From contig CAJTAL010000001.1 in NCBI GenBank assembly GCA_910574285.1, positions 244,834 through 308,833 on the forward strand: a stretch of DNA of 64,000 nt, read 5' to 3'. How positions within the stretch are numbered: position 1 is the first letter of the stretch; the number at the start of each line of letters is the position of its first letter. The translations under genes and the position numbers were made by a program. The notes below the pieces were generated by a model, which made no database searches, had not been told where the DNA came from, and saw nothing but the letters and a program-made list of their open reading frames with translations. Below, one piece after another: positions 60,826 to 64,000 of the stretch. The stretch is from Lachnospiraceae bacterium. Its GTDB lineage: Bacteria > Bacillota > Clostridia > Lachnospirales > Lachnospiraceae.

Positions 60826-62547
60826 CTAACACTCCAAAAGCATATCCTCAAGCGTCCCACCCGGCCGGATCATCGGATATACCAGATCTTCCGGATCAAT
60901 CTCAAACTCAATAATATAAGGTATCTTTGTGCTCTTCATCGCTTCGCGGAATGCCGGTTCGATCTCCTCTGTCTTCGTCACCCGGATTCCTCTTGCACCA
61001 TAGCTTTCCGCCAGCTTGATAAAATCAGGCGTATATTCGTGACATTCAACCTCGCCGCATCTTCCCCGGCACGCCGCTCCCGAACGAAGACAGGTCATAG
61101 AATAACGTTTTCCATAGAATAACTTCTGCCACTGGCGTACCATTCCAAGATTGTTATTGTTAAAGACGCAGCTAATAACCGGAAGCTCCTCCAATACGGC
61201 CGTCGCAAGTTCCTGGATATTCATCTGCATACCGCCGTCTCCGGATATGGAGATAACCGGCACCTTCGGATTCCCGATCTTAGCTCCGATGGCTCCCGGA
61301 AGTCCGTATCCCATGGTTCCAAGCCCGCCGGACATCAGAAGCTTCTTCCTCTCGTTCAATTCAATGAACTGTGCCGTAAACATCTGATGCTGGCCCACAT
61401 CCGTAACCACGATCGCTTCGTCAAAGATACGGTTAATAGCATCAATTACATCCTGGGGCGTCATGATGGGCTTCTTTCTCATCTGCATCGGATGCTCCTG
61501 CTTCCACTCATCCACCACGGCAAGCCATTTCTTCGTATCACATTCCGTTACATACTCCAGCATCCTGCTAATGGCATCCTTCGCGTCTGCCACCACCGGA
61601 ACATCCACCTGTACATTCTTGGAGATCGCCGCCGTGTCGATATCTATATGGACAATCTGCGCATGAGGGGCAAAAGAATGCAGTTTCCCCGTGATTCGGT
61701 CATTGAACCTCGTCCCGATCGAGAAGAGCAGATCACACTCGCCCACCGCCATATTGCACGCGTAGGCCCCGTGCATTCCCAGATTCCCGATATATAAAGG
61801 ATGATCCGTCGCGATCGCCCCGCGGCCCATAACCGTCGTAACTACCGGTACATGGGTCCGCTCAACCAATTCTGTAAATTCCCTGTTTGCACGGGCTATA
61901 TTCACACCGCCCCCCGCTAAGAAGAGGGGGCGCTTCGCCTTGCCGAGCATCTTGATCGCTTTCTTAAGCTGCCCGATATGCACCTGCGTATTCGGCCTGT
62001 ATCCGCGGATATTAACCTCCTCGGGGTATTCCGGACTTCCCAGTTCCCCCATCACATCCTTGGGAAGATCGATCAATACCGGCCCCGGCCTTCCCGATCT
62101 GGCTATATAGAAAGCTTCTTTAACGATCCTTCCCAGGTCCTCCCTGTTGCGGACCGTCACCCCATACTTCGTGATACTTCTGGTAATTCCTACGATATCT
62201 ACCTCCTGAAACGCATCATTGCCGATCAGATGTCTTGCCACCTGTCCGGTGAAGCACACCAGCGGAACACTGTCATAATATGCCGTTGCAAGCCCCGTGA
62301 CAAGGTTCGTCGCCCCCGGTCCGCTGGTCACCAGGCACACGCCCACCTTTCCCGTAGACCTGGCATAAGCATCCGCTTCATGCACCAGCGCCACCTCCTG
62401 CCTTGGAAGGATCACCTTCGTATAATCCTGCTTGTACAATTCGTCGCTGATGTCGATCGTGCAGGCGCCCGGATAACCGAATATAGTATCTACCCCTTCT
62501 TCCTTTAACGCTTTTACCAATAACTTGTTGCCGCTGATCTTCTTCAT
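60826..62547 (-). CDS. ilvB: Acetolactate synthase catalytic subunit, with Cys-rich insert
   Basis: ThDP- and FAD-dependent condensation of two pyruvates (or pyruvate and 2-ketobutyrate) in branched-chain amino-acid synthesis. 573 residues: GYPGACTIDISDELY with the catalytic Glu region following (LPRQEVALVHEADAYAR), FTGQVARHLIGNDAFQE, and the ThDP motif SGDGGMQMNIQELATAV...NNNNLGM. After YGKRYSMT a loop of about 17 residues carries four cysteines in C-x6-C-x3-C-x4-C, where most homologues have a short linker without cysteine. Start ATG 62547 behind GGGAGG, downstream of a T-box leader. Confidence 0.95.
   Translation of the reverse strand: MKKISGNKLLVKALKEEGVDTIFGYPGACTIDISDELYKQDYTKVILPRQEVALVHEADAYARSTGKVGVCLVTSGPGATNLVTGLATAYYDSVPLVCFTGQVARHLIGNDAFQEVDIVGITRSITKYGVTVRNREDLGRIVKEAFYIARSGRPGPVLIDLPKDVMGELGSPEYPEEVNIRGYRPNTQVHIGQLKKAIKMLGKAKRPLFLAGGGVNIARANREFTELVERTHVPVVTTVMGRGAIATDHPLYIGNLGMHGAYACNMAVGECDLLFSIGTRFNDRITGKLHSFAPHAQIVHIDIDTAAISKNVQVDVPVVADAKDAISRMLEYVTECDTKKWLAVVDEWKQEHPMQMRKKPIMTPQDVIDAINRIFDEAIVVTDVGQHQMFTAQFIELNERKKLLMSGGLGTMGYGLPGAIGAKIGNPKVPVISISGDGGMQMNIQELATAVLEELPVISCVFNNNNLGMVRQWQKLFYGKRYSMTCLRSGAACRGRCGEVECHEYTPDFIKLAESYGARGIRVTKTEEIEPAFREAMKSTKIPYIIEFEIDPEDLVYPMIRPGGTLEDMLLEC
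61042..61092 (-). other. Cys-rich insert of IlvB
   Basis: Encodes CLRSGAACRGRCGEVEC in the C-terminal ThDP-domain; four Cys in 17 residues suggest metal or redox control. See the finding. Confidence 0.8.
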
Positions 62548-62580
62548 ATCATACCTCCCGTTTTGCCAATGTGTCTTATA

Positions 62581-62613
62581 CTAAAAAAACACCCTAAGCT
62601 TTTTGCTTAGGGC
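62581..62613 (-). terminator. T-box terminator
   Basis: CCCTAAGC and GCTTAGGG arms, then TTTTTTT on minus. Confidence 0.9.
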
Positions 62614-62890
62614 GAATAATCTATCCGTGTTACCACCTAAATTCAAAGAGATTCCCTCTTTGCACTCTGCCGGTACAGGAGAACCGCTCCTGCAATCATC
62701 AATCATGCGCTCTTTCTCCGATATCGCTCCCCTTTAACGCCGGGACTGCGTTGAAGTCTACTCAAGCCGGCTGATTCCTGCTTTTTCGGTCCACCGCTCA
62801 AAGGCTACTTCCACAGATCCGTCATGAAGATTCACACCGTCCATCTTCTCTCTTGGCTTCGAGTATCTGTGTACTCCTCCTTCTCATAGC
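62581..62890 (-). ncRNA. T-box leader of ilvB (valine specifier inferred)
   Basis: About 310 nt of minus-strand leader ending in a terminator. The T-box sequence GGTGGTAACACGG lies at about 62623-62637 and would pair with the 3' end of uncharged tRNA to form the antiterminator. Stem I: AGTAC then ACAGAT pairs with ATCTGT; the loop after it reads GGAA-GTA-GCC, so the specifier codon is most likely GTA (plus 62806-62808), i.e. valine tRNA. Transcription of ilvB would then rise when tRNA-Val is uncharged. Confidence 0.85.
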
Positions 62891-62971
62891 ATTTCTCTCA
62901 TATAATATTTCTACTATAATATTTCTCTTAAATATCACTTCACTTATAAAATATCCAAATGAATTACATCT

Positions 62972-63001
62972 ATTATAGTTGACATATCCTATACTTGTCA
63001 A
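62972..63001 (-). promoter_or_regulatory. Promoter of the ilvB T-box transcript
   Basis: TTGACA (62996-63001) and TATAAT (62972-62977) on minus, spacer 18 bp. Between it and the T-box the repeated ATATTATA motifs are AT-rich only. Confidence 0.65.
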
Positions 63002-63084
63002 CCAGATAATTTTAACCAGTTTTACCGTTTTACCGTTTTACCGTCACAAAAACCATTATCGTTTAGTGACAGCTTTTAAGGAAT

Positions 63085-63728
63085 TTACGCATATAGAATA
63101 TTCTGCAAAACAGCATTATGCAAAAAATGAGCCAAACTAAGTGAAAAAAGCGTAAATTTTTCTGGTTCCTTTAAGCGTAAATATCCAAATATAAAACCCA
63201 AAATAGATGCAAAAACAACCTGATCTATATTATGAAATGACGGGTAATGACTTACACCAAATAAAACTGCACTTAGCGAAATACTCAATATAGGGTTATT
63301 AAATATTCTTTGGAAAAAAGATAATAAAAATCCACGATACACACATTCTTCTGATATTGCATAAATTAAAGGGTTAAAAAAATAAAAAATATTAACTGGA
63401 TCTGATATCAATTTTTCTACATAACGTTTTATATAAAATATCCCTGATGTAATATTCATACTATTTTGTAAAAGTAAATAATCTATAAATACAGCAAGTA
63501 AAATTCCGCTAATTATCTGTATATGTATTTTTTTAAATGTAAGCCATATTCTACCAATGGTTCCCGAAGATAACTATGGATAAGCCATAAACAAAGCAAA
63601 ATATTTAAAATAGATATCGTATATCCTACAATATACGAATTCCTTACTAGCGAAAATACAAGAGTTATAACATTATATAAAAAAAGTATCAAAAAAGCAA
63701 TCCAATGTTTTTTAGAAATTCCGCTCAT
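63085..63728 (-). pseudogene. CPBP-family intramembrane protease, -1 frameshift at A7
   Basis: The two frames (63728 to about 63513, and 63459 to 63085) form one CPBP/Abi family protein of about 214 residues when one A is added to the run of seven A (plus T, 63528-63534). The second part has the family motifs SEECVYRGFLLSFFQRIF (EExxxR), FGVSHYPSFHN and HFLHNAVLQ. CPBP proteases process or protect against bacteriocins and prenylated peptides. Start at ATG 63728 with GAGGAG. 644 nt is two short of a multiple of three plus stop, fitting one lost base. Confidence 0.85.
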
Positions 63729-63743
63729 TTTATCTCTCCTCAT

Positions 63744-64000
63744 TTAATTTTTTATTGTAACATGCGGCAAGCAAAAAAATAAGCATATGCGGGCGGTCTT
63801 CCACTGCTGGCAAATAAGCAGTAATGAATGAAAAATTTTTGTAAAATAGATGATATCCCTGGCGTAAAGCCTAAATCAATGGATCTTTTGTAGGGTTGTT
63901 TCATGAAGAAAAATAAATAAGCGGCAGAACATAGGACTTATCGAGGGTAAAAGCTGTTATACAGAATAGCTTCTTACCCTCGACTTTTTGCTGTTGTAGA
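63744..64000. other. End of window, no gene seen
   Basis: Contains the hairpin at 63941-63990 and short frames only. The upstream part could be promoter of a gene beyond the window. Confidence 0.4.
63941..63990 (+). terminator. Strong plus-strand terminator or attenuator without a gene
   Basis: TCGAGGGTAA (63941-63950) and TTACCCTCGA (63974-63983) with inner AAGCT/AGCTT pairing, followed by CTTTTTG on plus. No plus-strand gene precedes it within 14 kb. Confidence 0.7.

Overview
The window reads as a chromosomal segment of a Gram-positive, probably spore-forming gut anaerobe of the Lachnospiraceae / Clostridium cluster XIVa type. The grounds are the block ireB-ruvX-DUF1292-fur-rnj, a PdaA-type sporulation deacetylase, a Firmicutes T-box ahead of ilvB, an HPr-like protein without the phosphorylatable histidine, strong AGGAGG ribosome binding sites and relatives typical of that family. 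This placement is inference from gene content; no rRNA or marker comparison was possible. Most genes lie on the minus strand.

Layout. 1-3.6 kb: a sugar-binding lipoprotein (cut by the window edge) behind a hybrid two-component kinase. 3.7-8.3 kb: housekeeping block with RNase J, a Fur-family regulator, DUF1292, RuvX, IreB and MtaB. 8.4-15.1 kb: HPr-like gene on plus, then thiI, cysteine desulfurase, rsmE, prmA, adenosine deaminase, an ArsC/Spx-like protein and a DUF218 protein. 15.2-15.8 kb: RelB/RelE-type toxin-antitoxin. 16.0-19.5 kb: pdaA and an FtsX-type ABC permease whose ATPase partner has been reduced to 42 codons by an internal deletion. 19.7-37 kb: a cell-wall polysaccharide region (glmS, membrane cohesin-like protein, two LCP ligases, two tandem Wzy-like polymerases, two GT2 glycosyltransferases, a priming sugar-phosphate transferase, an acyltransferase and the four dTDP-L-rhamnose genes). 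37-41 kb: XRE regulator, MerR-methyltransferase fusion, and a GntR-controlled ABC exporter. 41.2-41.7 kb: a second toxin-antitoxin pair (YoeB type).

41.8-55 kb is a hexuronate / Entner-Doudoroff locus: uxaC (isomerase), uxaB (tagaturonate reductase), uxaA (altronate dehydratase, frameshifted at a G8 tract), a LacI regulator with two matching operators, then kdgK, kdgA and an IlvD/Edd sugar-acid dehydratase under a FadR-type GntR regulator with three palindromic sites. Together they convert galacturonate, and probably an aldonate, to KDG, then KDPG, then pyruvate and glyceraldehyde-3-phosphate. An IS110-family element sits between uxaA and uxaB. Between the two halves of the locus lie a decayed hypA, a second gene remnant and an Rpn/PD-(D/E)XK nuclease gene. 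56-63 kb holds a MATE exporter, DUF1015, ilvE, ilvN, ilvB and a T-box leader whose specifier reads as valine. The end carries a frameshifted CPBP protease.

I see no rRNA, tRNA or CRISPR array. The strongest leads are a MerR-like promoter (19-bp spacer filled by a palindrome) ahead of the rhamnose operon, the phased operator array of the GntR-ABC operon, the ATPase deletion, the duplicated LCP/Wzy pair with low-complexity tails, the Cys-rich insert in IlvB, and the IS110 element with room for a bridge RNA. No single clearly unknown multi-gene system is evident.
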